Of a DNA stretch of 64,000 bases, positions 53,495-62,494 are shown piece by piece. The position numbers were made by a program, and so were the translations under genes. The notes beneath the pieces are model-generated. The model made no database searches, was not told the DNA's origin, and saw only the letters and a list, made by a program, of their open reading frames with translations. This DNA comes from an uncultured Clostridium sp. GTDB taxonomy: Bacteria; Bacillota; Clostridia; TANB77; CAG-508. The stretch is from NCBI GenBank assembly GCA_900556975.1, contig USQZ01000002.1, positions 8,505-72,504 of the forward strand, written 5' to 3'. Positions within the stretch are counted from its first letter, which is position 1; each line of letters begins with the position of its first letter.

Positions 53495-54175
53495 TTATAC
53501 AAATGCACTTCTATATTCTCCATCCCCAATTACTATGTGGTCTAAAAGTTTTATTCCAAACATTTCAGCACATAATTTTATTCTTTTTGTTACTTCAAAA
53601 TCTTCTTTGCTAGGGGTTGCATTTCCACTTGGATGATTGTGCAATAAAATAATTTTATTTGCTCCCATTTTGATTGGTTCTGCTAAAATATCTTTTGGTT
53701 CAACTATTGCTGAATTTGTCCCCCCTAAAGAAACATCTTGTATTCTTAAAATTTTATTTTTTGTGTTTAAAATAATAATTTTCACTATTTCTCTTTTCTC
53801 AAATCGTAATTCTTCCATAAAAAGCTTAGCGACATCATCTGTTGATTTTACGAATATCTCGTTTTCAACTGGTCTTGTTAAGCGCTTTGCAATTTCAAAT
53901 GCTGCTTTCAATCTTATTGCTTTTACTCTACCTATACCTTTTATTTTCTTTAGTTCTTCTAACGAAAGATTTTGCAATGCTCTTAATTTATTTTCTGTGC
54001 AACCATTTGCAAGTGAAATAACTCTTTGAGCTAATTGAATCGATGTTTCTTCTTTTGTTCCGCTTTCTATTATGATTGCCAATAATTCTGAATTTGATAA
54101 TGTTTTTTCGCCATACATTTCTAATTTTTCATATGGTCTTTCAGACATTGGTAATTCTCGTATTCTTTTTGTCAA
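53495..54175 (-). CDS. radC: RadC/UPF0758 JAB-domain protein
   Basis: 226 residues. Start codon TTG 54175, eight bases after AAAGGA. N-terminal helix-hairpin-helix region (SLEELKKIKGIGRVKAIRLKAAFE), then the MPN/JAB domain with metal motif LLHNHPSGNATPSKED. Long called a DNA-repair protein, but the biochemical role is unproven. Its place in front of mreB is a standard Firmicutes arrangement. Confidence 0.93.
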   Translation of the reverse strand: MTKRIRELPMSERPYEKLEMYGEKTLSNSELLAIIIESGTKEETSIQLAQRVISLANGCTENKLRALQNLSLEELKKIKGIGRVKAIRLKAAFEIAKRLTRPVENEIFVKSTDDVAKLFMEELRFEKREIVKIIILNTKNKILRIQDVSLGGTNSAIVEPKDILAEPIKMGANKIILLHNHPSGNATPSKEDFEVTKRIKLCAEMFGIKLLDHIVIGDGEYRSAFV

Positions 54176-54226
54176 TTAAAGTATCCTTTCTGTAGCCCCC
54201 AAGCATCTTTTTTTAGATACTTTCCA

Positions 54227-54481
54227 TTAAAATTTATTATAAATAAATGCTGCAACTATCATTCCAACTATGCTTGCTACATTTATTTTTATGCGTAATT
54301 CTAAACTAATTCTTAATATACTTAAATCTATCCCTACAGGTCCGCTAGTTCCAAATTCTTCTCCATATGCTAGCCAAGATAACCAGCTTACTTGAGAGGC
54401 AAAATTAGCAATAAGCCCTCCTATAACTATTCCACATAGTAAAAAAATTAATAATATCCACAAATTTCTTTCTCTTATCAT
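54227..54481 (-). CDS. DUF4321-like small membrane protein
   Basis: 84 residues from ATG 54481, eight bases behind AAAGGA; the frame is open upstream to 54673 but without a ribosome site. Two membrane helices: LWILLIFLLCGIVIGGLIANF and a C-terminal KINVASIVGMIVAAFIYNKF. This pattern, with radC-mreB next to it, fits the DUF4321 family of Clostridia. Function unknown. Confidence 0.75.
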   Translation of the reverse strand: MIRERNLWILLIFLLCGIVIGGLIANFASQVSWLSWLAYGEEFGTSGPVGIDLSILRISLELRIKINVASIVGMIVAAFIYNKF

Positions 54482-54728
54482 ACTAAATTTCCTTTCCGCA
54501 GTAGTAATTTTAGTATTTTTTTGTCTTGTTTTTTGAGCATATTTTTTTACTACTACATTTTGTCTTTTGCTACGGATAATTACATTTAAGCACGTATGTA
54601 TTATATATTCTAGGAGCTTTTTTTTCAAGTTTTTTTCCACGTTTTCCACATTTTTATCATTTATTTTTTTCATGTCTAGTGCTACAATTTATTTAAGTTT
54701 ATTTTATTGCAAAAGGAGACTATAATAA

Positions 54729-55091
54729 ATGTCTAATTTCAAATATATTTACATACCTGTTTCTACCTTAGAAGAGAATCAGATTTCAAAAGAATCTGCC
54801 TTTCAAAACTCTACTAAATTTCAAAATTTTTTGAAGACTTTTCTTAATGAAACCGTGCCTTTTTCTGAAATAACTAACATATTTTTTGCTAATAATTGTT
54901 TTATTTTTGCTGTAAAAAATAAAACTAATATAGAATTTGAAAATGCTTCTACTTTTTATGAATTTAAGTCTTTTATTAATGAAACACCATTTGCAAATAA
55001 AATTGAGATTGATGATAAAAAAAGAGAAATATCAGTTTTATCAGATATTCCCCCTATTTTTTATAATTTATTGTATGAATTTTTAGTATAA
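54729..55091 (+). CDS. 120-residue protein of unknown function
   Basis: ATG behind AAAAGGAGA, ten bases away. Phe/Asn-rich soluble protein (FKYIYIPVSTLEENQISKES...), no signal peptide, no recognised motif. It is alone on the + strand between two - strand genes, and its last nine bases overlap the end of the M23 gene. The good ribosome site supports a real gene; homologues unknown to me. Confidence 0.6.
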   Translation: MSNFKYIYIPVSTLEENQISKESAFQNSTKFQNFLKTFLNETVPFSEITNIFFANNCFIFAVKNKTNIEFENASTFYEFKSFINETPFANKIEIDDKKREISVLSDIPPIFYNLLYEFLV

Positions 55092-56069
55092 ATAATTTTG
55101 TGGATTGTAGCATATTCCGTTTATTCTTACTTCTAGATGTAAGTGTGGCCCTGTTGAATTTCCTGTTGTTCCAACTGTTGATATCATTTGTCCTTGTGAT
55201 ACTTTTTGTCCAACAGAACAGTTTATTGAATTGCAGTGCGCATAATATGTTTGAACACCATTTCCATGATCTATTACTACTAAATTTCCATATGTACCTT
55301 TACGTGCTGCATATGTAACTGTACCTGCTGCTGCTGCTCCGATTGCTGTCCCTTTAGTTGTTGCTATATCCAATCCTGTATGAATTCCTCTACTTCTTCT
55401 TCCAAATGGTGATGTAATTGTTCCTGAAACTGGTCTTGCAAGAGTAATTCCAAGTGCTCGTCTTTCATATGAAACTTTTTGAGATGTGTTTACCGTTCCC
55501 AATCTTGAAGATACTGCTGTTTGAGGTTCAGCAACTACTTTTGGTGCAACATATAGAGCAGATACAACATTTTCAGTTGTTGATTCTTCTAGTTTTTCTG
55601 AAGAATATTTTGCTACATATGAAATACTTTCTACGTTTGTACTATTTTTTCCTTTTAGTTCTGCAATTATTTTTTCTGCTTCTTCTGCTGTAGCTACATA
55701 TGCTTTTTCTTCGCCGTCTTGCATTATTGCAAAGCTTTTATAATATGGTGTACCTGATGCAATTACTGTATCAAATACTTCATCTTCATTTATTTCAACA
55801 TCTTTTTTAGAATAGCAAATTTCATATTCTGGCATCTGGTCAATTTCTAAAAAAGCCACCTGTTCTCCATCTCCAGAGTTCATATATTTATCTATTCTCT
55901 CTTCTAATTGTCTTTTGGTATCAGTATAACCTATTATTGTTCCATTTAGTTTAACCGCATACATTGGTTTAAACAAAAAATATAGTACCCCTAATACTAA
56001 AAATAACGCTATTGCTATTATTATTACTAATTTTATTGATTTTCTAAAGTGAACAAAAAGAGTCTTCAT
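55083..56069 (-). CDS. Membrane-anchored M23 peptidase (paralogue 1)
   Basis: 328 residues. N-terminal membrane helix (about 13-33), then a domain beginning KPMYAVKLNGTIIGYTDTKRQLEERI shared with the paralogue at 61439, a linker, and the M23/LytM domain (about 215-328): zinc site HTGLDIATT and HLHLEVRINGICYNPQNYLY, with HGNGVQTYYAHC. All metal ligands are present, so it probably cuts peptidoglycan cross-bridges, or activates others. AAGGA ribosome site. Confidence 0.9.
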   Translation of the reverse strand: MKTLFVHFRKSIKLVIIIAIALFLVLGVLYFLFKPMYAVKLNGTIIGYTDTKRQLEERIDKYMNSGDGEQVAFLEIDQMPEYEICYSKKDVEINEDEVFDTVIASGTPYYKSFAIMQDGEEKAYVATAEEAEKIIAELKGKNSTNVESISYVAKYSSEKLEESTTENVVSALYVAPKVVAEPQTAVSSRLGTVNTSQKVSYERRALGITLARPVSGTITSPFGRRSRGIHTGLDIATTKGTAIGAAAAGTVTYAARKGTYGNLVVIDHGNGVQTYYAHCNSINCSVGQKVSQGQMISTVGTTGNSTGPHLHLEVRINGICYNPQNYLY

Positions 56070-56091
56070 TTGTCTTCCTTTCCAAACTTTA

Positions 56092-56113
56092 TATAATATA
56101 AATTTATATTATA
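56092..56113. repeat. 22-bp perfect AT palindrome
   Basis: TATAATATAAA and its reverse complement, centred at 56102/56103, about 23 bp upstream of the M23 start and divergent to the coat genes. It could hold overlapping -10 boxes or an operator. Confidence 0.45.
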
Positions 56114-56329
56114 CGCGAATATTATACCTTATAACTGCGTTTTTCTCAAAGCCAATTTTCTTAATTTTTCAAAATAAATATTACAATAGCTCTTTATTTC
56201 TCTAATTTATTCGTTTTTTCTAACCTTTTCTTTAAATACCATAGGGAAATAAGCTTTTCCTTCATTTTTGAATAAATTTTAGATTTTTGTAAATACTTTA
56301 TTTGAAATATTTATGTAAGGAGGATTAAA

Positions 56330-56518
56330 ATGGCAAATTTAACTCAGGTCGAATTACAAAATTTAAGACATCTTATTGGAGTTCAAGATACAAACTTTCA
56401 AAAACTAACAAATTACGCTAATACATGCGTTGATCCGCAGATTAAGCAATTATTTACTAAGTCTGCGCAGGACACATTAAATACAAAGCAAAAATTAATG
56501 TCTTTTTTATCTGAATAA
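56330..56518 (+). CDS. CotF-like spore coat protein (small)
   Basis: 62 residues, GGAGG ribosome site. Two helices (LTQVELQNLRHLIGVQDTNFQKL, DPQIKQLFTKSAQDTLNTKQKL), like one half of the CotF ferritin-like coat proteins. Pairs with the following gene 17 bp downstream. Spore coat role is known for the family; assignment here is from helix pattern and pairing. Confidence 0.65.
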   Translation: MANLTQVELQNLRHLIGVQDTNFQKLTNYANTCVDPQIKQLFTKSAQDTLNTKQKLMSFLSE

Positions 56519-56535
56519 GAAGGGAGTGAAATATT

Positions 56536-56781
56536 ATGGATGAAAAATATATGGTTAATGACATATTAGAAGGATCAAAAAGTTCTTTAAAAACATATGC
56601 TGGAGTAATTACAGAAGCTGAAAACACTAATTTACGTCAAACTTTACAAGAGATTAGAAATTCTCAAGAAACTTTTCAGTATGATTTGTACAGAGTCGCT
56701 AATTTAAAGGGATACTATACTCCATCAGCTCAAGCAAGTCAATCTGAAATTAATCAAGTAAAAACAGAAGTTCAATCTTAA
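56536..56781 (+). CDS. CotF-family spore coat protein
   Basis: 81 residues. Matches the Coat_F pattern: YMVNDILEGSKSSLKTYAGVITEAENTNLRQTLQEI, then QYDLYRVANLKGYYTP. GGGAG ribosome site. With the 62-residue protein it forms a two-gene unit closed by the terminator at 56781. Confidence 0.8.
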   Translation: MDEKYMVNDILEGSKSSLKTYAGVITEAENTNLRQTLQEIRNSQETFQYDLYRVANLKGYYTPSAQASQSEINQVKTEVQS

Positions 56782-56809
56782 GACTATACTTTTTGGTATG
56801 GTCTTTTTT
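56781..56809 (+). terminator. Terminator after the coat genes
   Basis: Stem AGACTATAC / GTATGGTCT (one G-U) followed by TTTTTT; it starts at the last base of the stop codon. Confidence 0.85.
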
Positions 56810-56910
56810 CACATCTTAATTTATTTTTGAATAAAATATTTATTAGTATAGTTGAAAATTTGATTTATTTTCAATTAGATTTGTACATTCGGAAAGGAAT
56901 GCAATTTAAT

Positions 56911-58038
56911 ATGGAAACTTTAAAATTAGGTTCTACTGGTACTATTGTGCAATATTTACAAAGTACTTTAAAAACTCTTGGATTTTATAATGGTAAAATT
57001 GACGGAATTTTTGGAAATCAAACTAAAAATGCTGTTATTATATTTCAGCGCGAATTTGGAATCTCTCAAGATGGGATTGTTGGGCAAAACACTTGGAACA
57101 AGCTTTCTTCGTTTTTTTATATTGTTCCCACTGATATTTCTTACGGATCAAATATATTAGCAATAAATTCAAAAGGGTTTGCTTCTAAATTTCCTTTTTT
57201 AGAACAAGGCAATATTGGTTATTCTGTTTTGGGAAAAGAATTAAAATATTTTAAATTTGGTAATGGGTCTAAATATGTTTTTTATAGTGGTTCTATTCAT
57301 GGGAATGAATGGATTAACACTACTCTTTTAATGAAATTTTTGGAGAATTTATGTACAGCATATTTGAATCGTGAGAGCATTTGGGGCTATCCTGCTGTTT
57401 CTCTTTTTAGTCAGTATACATTGTATGTTGTTCCTCTTGCTAATCCTGATGGGGTCGATTTGGTCGTTGGTAATTTGCAAAAGTATGATTCAAAAAGTTA
57501 CAATTCTGCTAGACAGCTCTCGCTTAATTATCCTTCTATTCCGTTTCCAAATGGTTGGAAAGCAAATATTGAGGGTATCGATCTAAATCTCCAATTTCCT
57601 GCTGAATGGGAAATGGCTCGTAGTAATAAATTTTCTCAAGGATATACTAAGCCTGGCCCTAGAGATTATGTTGGTCCATCTCCTTTGTATGCTCCTGAAG
57701 CAAGGGGGATATATAATTTTACTTTGAGTAAGAGATTTTCATTGATACTTGCATATCATTCTCAAGGTGAAACAATTTACTGGAAGTTCTTAAATTATTT
57801 ACCTCCTCATTCATATGAAATCGGCAGACATTTTAGTCAAGTAAGTGGTTATCTACTTGAGACTACTCCATATGTTTCTGGTTTTGCTGGTTATAAGGAT
57901 TGGTTTATTCAAAATTATAATTTACCTGGATACACAATAGAAACTGGTTTAGGGAAAAATCCTCTTCCAATTTCACAATTTCAAGATATTTATAATAAAA
58001 ATATTGGCACATTGATTTTGGGTATGTTGCTCGTTTAA
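56911..58038 (+). CDS. M14 zinc peptidase with peptidoglycan-binding domain
   Basis: 375 residues from ATG 56911; ATG 56899 abuts GGAAAGGA and is less likely. Residues about 2-62 are a PG_binding_1 domain (LKLGSTGTIVQYLQSTLKTLGFY, DGIFGNQT). The M14 domain follows (about 95-370): zinc site GSIHGNEW (about 128), LANPDGVDLV, GIDLNLQFPAEW, third ligand AYHSQGE (about 281), catalytic Glu in YTIETGLGKNP (about 341). The architecture matches gamma-D-glutamyl-diamino acid endopeptidases that trim spore or cell-wall peptides. No signal peptide, as in the B. sphaericus ENP I-type enzymes active in sporulating cells. Lies after the coat genes. Confidence 0.85.
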   Translation: METLKLGSTGTIVQYLQSTLKTLGFYNGKIDGIFGNQTKNAVIIFQREFGISQDGIVGQNTWNKLSSFFYIVPTDISYGSNILAINSKGFASKFPFLEQGNIGYSVLGKELKYFKFGNGSKYVFYSGSIHGNEWINTTLLMKFLENLCTAYLNRESIWGYPAVSLFSQYTLYVVPLANPDGVDLVVGNLQKYDSKSYNSARQLSLNYPSIPFPNGWKANIEGIDLNLQFPAEWEMARSNKFSQGYTKPGPRDYVGPSPLYAPEARGIYNFTLSKRFSLILAYHSQGETIYWKFLNYLPPHSYEIGRHFSQVSGYLLETTPYVSGFAGYKDWFIQNYNLPGYTIETGLGKNPLPISQFQDIYNKNIGTLILGMLLV

Positions 58039-58085
58039 AAAGTTATTTTATATGCTAGGAACTTCAGACAACATTCCTATTATAT

Positions 58086-58126
58086 AAAAAAAGACCTATA
58101 AAGTATTTTTTTCTACTTTATAGGTC
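58086..58126 (-). terminator. Terminator of the BspA-like gene
   Basis: Stem GACCTATAAAGTA / TACTTTATAGGTC; on the minus strand it is followed by seven Ts. Possibly also used weakly by the M14 gene. Confidence 0.88.
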
Positions 58127-58149
58127 CTATTATTAATTGTTTTTATATT

Positions 58150-59691
58150 TTAGAATGCATCTGATTCACATTGTGTTCCACTTGGTATTTGTTTGTTTCT
58201 TAAGTTAGTGTTTCCAAATGCGAAGTGTCCAATGTATTTTAATCCTGAATTAAATTTTACTGAACCGTTTTGGAATCCATTACAATATCTAAATGCAGAT
58301 TGTTCTATTCTTTCTAACTTATCATTACATATTAATGTGCTTAAGTTGTTTTGGCAACTTTCAAATGCTGATTCTCCAATTACTTTTACCTCTGCTCCTA
58401 GTGTTACAGATCTTAAACTACTACATCCCTTGAATGTTCTAGGTAGTATTTCTGTTATTTTAGTGTTTCCATTAAAATCTATTTTATTTAATCTAGGTTG
58501 TCCCCAGTTTACTGATGCAAATGCTTCTTCTCCAATGTATTCCAGATTTTCTGGCATTATTAATTCTGCAATTGCTCCATTTGCAAATGCTCTTTTCTCT
58601 ATTCTCCTTAGTGATGATGGTAAGTCTATTTTCATTGTGCTATTTGCATTTGAATTATTCATAAAGCACCCTTCTGGAATAATTTCTATTGGTGCATCTA
58701 TTGTTATTGTAGAAAGGTTTTGGCAATTTGAAAATGCATATGCTCCAAGACATGTTGTTCCTATTACTAGTTCTTTTGCGTTTACTGCCATTGAGAATAG
58801 TCCATTACCGCATGATGCTCCATCAGGCATTTGGCAAGATGGGCCAATTGTAATTTTTGTTACTTGTTGGAATCCTGCTCCTCTAAATGCGTTAACATCA
58901 ATTATTTTAGCATTTATAAATATTTCTTTTGGGTTAGATCCACCACCTAGGACAGTTGATTCAACATCTTTTACTGTTCCCGGAATTTTTAAAGCTCCAC
59001 CATTTAAGTTTACACCTGTAAATGCATTTTTTCTTATTCCTATTATTGGTTTTCCATTTGATTGATATGCTGGTATAATTATGTTTTTCCAGTTAATTGA
59101 ATCTGTAAAATATTTTGAATATGCTGGATCATTACGATGTTTATCGCAGAATTCTTTATCAACTCCAGTAATATATCCAGAGTCATCATAGGTAAACATA
59201 TCTGAAGGTGCATTAAAACATTCGTCTTCCCATGATGGTGTTTTTGACTCAACATGTAATTTATCAAATACTTCTTTTGGCCTTGGATAATTTTTCTTTC
59301 CAACTTCTAGAGTATTTTCTGCATATACAGTATGAGTCGCTTCGTTTATGTAATATTGTGTATCATATACTTTTGTAACTCCTATAAAGTCTGTATTTAC
59401 TAAATAATATGTATCTCCGTCATTTTGATTAAAAAATTCGTCATCACCTTTCATTTGACCTCTTGTTTTTTTAGTTTTCTGGTCAATTGGTAAGACTCCG
59501 TTTTCAATGTAATACATTTGAGCTTTGTTTTCGATTTCTTCTATGTCTGCTCGCATGTTACCAAATTGCTCCATTTGTATTGAGTTTCTCGCATAAAATG
59601 CTAAAACCGAAATAATAATGGTAATGACTATAACCATAAGGGTAATTGTTATAATTGTAACTCCATTTTCTTTTTTTACAAATTTTTTCAT
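58150..59691 (-). CDS. BspA-like leucine-rich repeat surface protein with pseudopilin-like signal
   Basis: 513 residues. N-terminus MKKFVKKENGVTIITITLMV is a prepilin-like signal (basic leader, Gly-Val-Thr, long hydrophobic helix, no Glu at +5). After an unknown region (about 40-210), LRR_5/BspA-type repeats run to the end: IPGTVKDVESTVLGGG, IPEGCFMNNSN, LRRIEKRAFANGAI, LEYIGEEAFASV, ITEILPRTFKGCSSLRSVTLG, VKVIGESAFESC, LERIEQSAFRYCNG, LKYIGHFAFGNT. Such proteins bind host or bacterial surfaces. AAAGGA ribosome site. Confidence 0.87.
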   Translation of the reverse strand: MKKFVKKENGVTIITITLMVIVITIIISVLAFYARNSIQMEQFGNMRADIEEIENKAQMYYIENGVLPIDQKTKKTRGQMKGDDEFFNQNDGDTYYLVNTDFIGVTKVYDTQYYINEATHTVYAENTLEVGKKNYPRPKEVFDKLHVESKTPSWEDECFNAPSDMFTYDDSGYITGVDKEFCDKHRNDPAYSKYFTDSINWKNIIIPAYQSNGKPIIGIRKNAFTGVNLNGGALKIPGTVKDVESTVLGGGSNPKEIFINAKIIDVNAFRGAGFQQVTKITIGPSCQMPDGASCGNGLFSMAVNAKELVIGTTCLGAYAFSNCQNLSTITIDAPIEIIPEGCFMNNSNANSTMKIDLPSSLRRIEKRAFANGAIAELIMPENLEYIGEEAFASVNWGQPRLNKIDFNGNTKITEILPRTFKGCSSLRSVTLGAEVKVIGESAFESCQNNLSTLICNDKLERIEQSAFRYCNGFQNGSVKFNSGLKYIGHFAFGNTNLRNKQIPSGTQCESDAF

Positions 59692-59743
59692 ATTATTTGT
59701 ATTCCTTTCTTCGGATATCAGTCAGCTTTTTACAACCTATCCC

Positions 59744-60859
59744 TTATTTTTCTTCTTTTGTTTCTTCTTGGCAGGTATCTTTTATTTCTTCAAAAAATTC
59801 TTTAAACCCTAACGCAAAAACTGCGATTACTATAAGTAAAAATGAAATTGCTTTCCATACTCCACTTTCTAATAAAATTATTGCAAACATTCCTAGTGAT
59901 GCGCTTATGCAATATAAAATCATAACGGCTTCTTTTTGTGAGAAACCATGTTTTAATAATTTATGGTGTAAATGTCCTGCATCTGGTTTCATGATTCCTT
60001 TTATTGATTTGTTTTTAACAATTCTTCTAACTATTGCAAATAGTGTATCAAATATTGGTAATCCTAAAATTATTATTGGTAATACAACTACAAGTGCTGT
60101 ATATGTTTTTGCCACTCCTAATATTGAAATTACAGCTAATGAATATCCAAGGAAGTTTGATCCTGTATCACCTATAAATGTTTTTGCAGGATTTAAATTG
60201 TATGGTAAAAATCCTACTAATGCTCCTATAAGTGATGTTATTAAAATTATTGAAACTACTGGTGATCCGCTTAATGCAAATACTATAAGCATTGAAACGC
60301 ATGAAATTATTGAAATTCCTGATGATAGGCCATCTAGTCCGTCTATCAAATTGATTGCATTTGTTATACCCACAATCCAACCTATTGTAACAATTGTTGA
60401 AACAGTGTGTAAAAAGTTTGTTGAATCTCCAAATCTTTGGAAAAATGATATATTCGTTATATCAATTCTTATTCCTGACGCAACAACTATGCATGCTGCT
60501 ATAATTTGAACAGTCAATTTTGTTACAGCTGATAATGATTTAACATCATCTATAAAACATGTAACTACAATTAATAACATTCCTATAAAGAATCCGCATA
60601 ATTTTAAGTGATAATTTCCTTCCACTAAGTTAATTTGGTTTTCAAGTGTCAAGCTTATTAAGAGATAAGAGATTGAAACTAAAAATCCACAAACTACGGC
60701 AACTCCTCCAAGTCTTGGCATGACAACTTTATTAATTCTTCGTTCGTCTTTTGGATTGTCAACTGCGCCTAATTTTTTTGCTAGCTTTATAGTTTTAGGT
60801 GTGATCATAAACGCTGTTATAAATGCAAGCAAAAATGCAATAATAATGTCTCCCCACAT
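59744..60859 (-). CDS. tagO: Undecaprenyl-phosphate GlcNAc-1-phosphate transferase (TagO/WecA type)
   Basis: 371 residues, about eleven membrane helices. Starts wall teichoic acid or other glycopolymer synthesis by moving a sugar-1-phosphate to the lipid carrier. Motifs: GAVDNPKDERRINKVVMPRLGG, CFIDDVKSLSAVTKL (Asp pair), NAINLIDGLDGLSSG, FIGDTGSNFLGYSL, and the HLHHKLL loop that separates this type from MraY. Ribosome site AAGGAG. It begins 12 bp after rpiB. No other teichoic acid genes in view, so the product polymer is unknown. Confidence 0.9.
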   Translation of the reverse strand: MWGDIIIAFLLAFITAFMITPKTIKLAKKLGAVDNPKDERRINKVVMPRLGGVAVVCGFLVSISYLLISLTLENQINLVEGNYHLKLCGFFIGMLLIVVTCFIDDVKSLSAVTKLTVQIIAACIVVASGIRIDITNISFFQRFGDSTNFLHTVSTIVTIGWIVGITNAINLIDGLDGLSSGISIISCVSMLIVFALSGSPVVSIILITSLIGALVGFLPYNLNPAKTFIGDTGSNFLGYSLAVISILGVAKTYTALVVVLPIIILGLPIFDTLFAIVRRIVKNKSIKGIMKPDAGHLHHKLLKHGFSQKEAVMILYCISASLGMFAIILLESGVWKAISFLLIVIAVFALGFKEFFEEIKDTCQEETKEEK

Positions 60860-60871
60860 AACTTTTTCTCC

Positions 60872-61315
60872 TTATTTCATATTTTTTTCTTCTATTTTTT
60901 TAATCATTTCTAATCTTTCTGCATATCTTCCATTTAAAAATTCTGAATTTAACCAAGTGTCAATTATCTTAGTTGCTTCTTCAATTGATATAAAATCTCC
61001 TGCTAAAACTAATACATTTAAATCTGAGTGTTCTTTTCCGTCTTTTGCAGCTTCAATTGATTGACAAATTCCTGCGCGAATTCCTTTAAATTTGTTTGCT
61101 ACCATTGACATTCCAATCCCTGATCCGCAAATTAATATTGCTTTATCTTTTGAGGGATCCATGCTTGAACATACTTTTTCTGCTATTAAAGGATAGTGTG
61201 CTACTTCTGTTGAATTTGTTCCAAAGTCTTTAAATTCAATTTCTTGGCTATCTAAATATTTTTTTATTTTTTCTTTTAATTCATAACCTCTATGGTCTGC
61301 TCCTAAAAAAATCAT
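60872..61315 (-). CDS. rpiB: Ribose-5-phosphate isomerase B
   Basis: 147 residues from ATG 61315, six bases after AAGGAGA (a longer frame to 61351 lacks a site). Interconverts ribose-5-P and ribulose-5-P. Signature FLGADHRGYELKEKI, then ILICGSGIGMSMVANKFKGIRAG with the active-site Cys, then HSDLNVLVLAGDFIS. RpiB/LacAB family; allose-6-P or galactose-6-P activity cannot be excluded but no sugar operon surrounds it. Confidence 0.93.
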   Translation of the reverse strand: MIFLGADHRGYELKEKIKKYLDSQEIEFKDFGTNSTEVAHYPLIAEKVCSSMDPSKDKAILICGSGIGMSMVANKFKGIRAGICQSIEAAKDGKEHSDLNVLVLAGDFISIEEATKIIDTWLNSEFLNGRYAERLEMIKKIEEKNMK

Positions 61316-61390
61316 TTTTTTCTCCTTTTTAAATATATAGTAGTATATCATTGAAATAATTGATTTACAAGATTTTAGAAATTAGTTTGC

Positions 61391-61425
61391 AAAAAAAAAT
61401 AGGAAAGTTTATAAATAACTTTCCT
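61391..61425 (-). terminator. Terminator of the M23 gene
   Basis: Stem AGGAAAGT / ACTTTCCT; on the minus strand it is followed by nine Ts. Confidence 0.88.
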
Positions 61426-61438
61426 ACTTTCTTTTATT

Positions 61439-62494
61439 TTAAACATAATTTTGAGGATTTAATGTGTTACCATTATATCTTATCTCAAAATGTAAGTGAG
61501 GTCCTGTTGACCTACCTGTACTACCTGTGGCTGAAATATTTTGACCTTGTGTAACTGTTTGACCAGCTGATACATATAATGCACTACAGTGTGCATAGTA
61601 TGTTTGGTATCCATTTCCGTGGTCTATAATTACTAGGTATCCATAATTTCCTTTCCATCCAGCAAATGTTACTGTTCCTGCTGCTGCTGCATATGCTGGT
61701 GTTCCTTGAGGTACTGCGAAGTCTGTTCCTGTATGGAAGTCTGAAGATCTTTGACCATATTTTGATGATATAATTCCTCCACTAACTGGTCTCATAAATG
61801 TAGCTCCAGTTGCTGGTATTGATGCTCCAGCTGTTCCTCTTGTTGTAGCTGTTCCTCTGGCTGACACACTTGCTGCTTTTTTAGCAGCTGCTATTTTTGC
61901 GGCTTCTTCTTGTTTCTTTTTTTCTTCTTGTTTCTTTTTTTCTTCTTGTTTCTTTTTTTCTTCTTGTTCTTTTTCGTATTCTTGTACTTTTACTTCAACA
62001 TCCTTATTTATCTCTGTTTTAGCAACTTCCACTGTAGTCGTATCTGGATTTATTTCCTTTTTATCTCTTTCTTGTTCTTCAATTTCTAGGTTTAATTCTA
62101 CACCTTCGGTAGTATTAGCTTTTATTTCATTAACAACAGCTTCTGCTTCCTCTTGTGTATTTACAATCCCCTTTTCATTTCCGTCCAACTTAATTGCATA
62201 CGTTCTACATTTAATTTCAGCACTTTCTTCTACTAAAGCAAGTATTTCTTCTTCTTTAGTCTCGTTTTCTTTAACATTACTTACTAGTTCAAGTTCGTAC
62301 TCTGGCATTGCTTCGATTTTTATTGAAGTGATGTTTCCTTCTAAGTTGTTTGCAAATTTTTCAATTTTTTCTTGCATTTTTTCCTTATCTTCAATATATC
62401 CAATTACTTTACCATTAAGCGTTACCTTATATAATGGTTTATATTTAATGTAAATGAATGATGCTATTAGTAAAAGACCTACTGTAATAATCAT
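61439..62494 (-). CDS. Membrane-anchored M23 peptidase (paralogue 2)
   Basis: 351 residues from this ATG. Membrane helix (2-17), the same YKVTLNGKVIGYIEDKEKMQ domain as paralogue 1, a Lys/Glu coiled linker with KKQEE repeats (about 180-205), an Ala/Thr linker, and M23 domain: HTGTDFAVPQGTP, HGNGYQTYYAHC, HLHFEIRYNGNTLNPQ. ATG 62494 has no ribosome site. In-frame coding continues upstream (KYYGKRLFKIS, aligning with paralogue 1) to about 62551, where AAAAGGAG (62555-62562) stands before ATA/ATC codons but no ATG, GTG or TTG. The true start is therefore probably upstream and unusual, or a small frameshift exists. Confidence 0.88.
   Translation of the reverse strand: MIITVGLLLIASFIYIKYKPLYKVTLNGKVIGYIEDKEKMQEKIEKFANNLEGNITSIKIEAMPEYELELVSNVKENETKEEEILALVEESAEIKCRTYAIKLDGNEKGIVNTQEEAEAVVNEIKANTTEGVELNLEIEEQERDKKEINPDTTTVEVAKTEINKDVEVKVQEYEKEQEEKKKQEEKKKQEEKKKQEEAAKIAAAKKAASVSARGTATTRGTAGASIPATGATFMRPVSGGIISSKYGQRSSDFHTGTDFAVPQGTPAYAAAAGTVTFAGWKGNYGYLVIIDHGNGYQTYYAHCSALYVSAGQTVTQGQNISATGSTGRSTGPHLHFEIRYNGNTLNPQNYV

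Noticed and set aside
56080..56130. Possible dif/XerCD site
   Set aside because: AT palindrome resembles dif only loosely; arms and 6-bp centre do not match the Firmicutes consensus.
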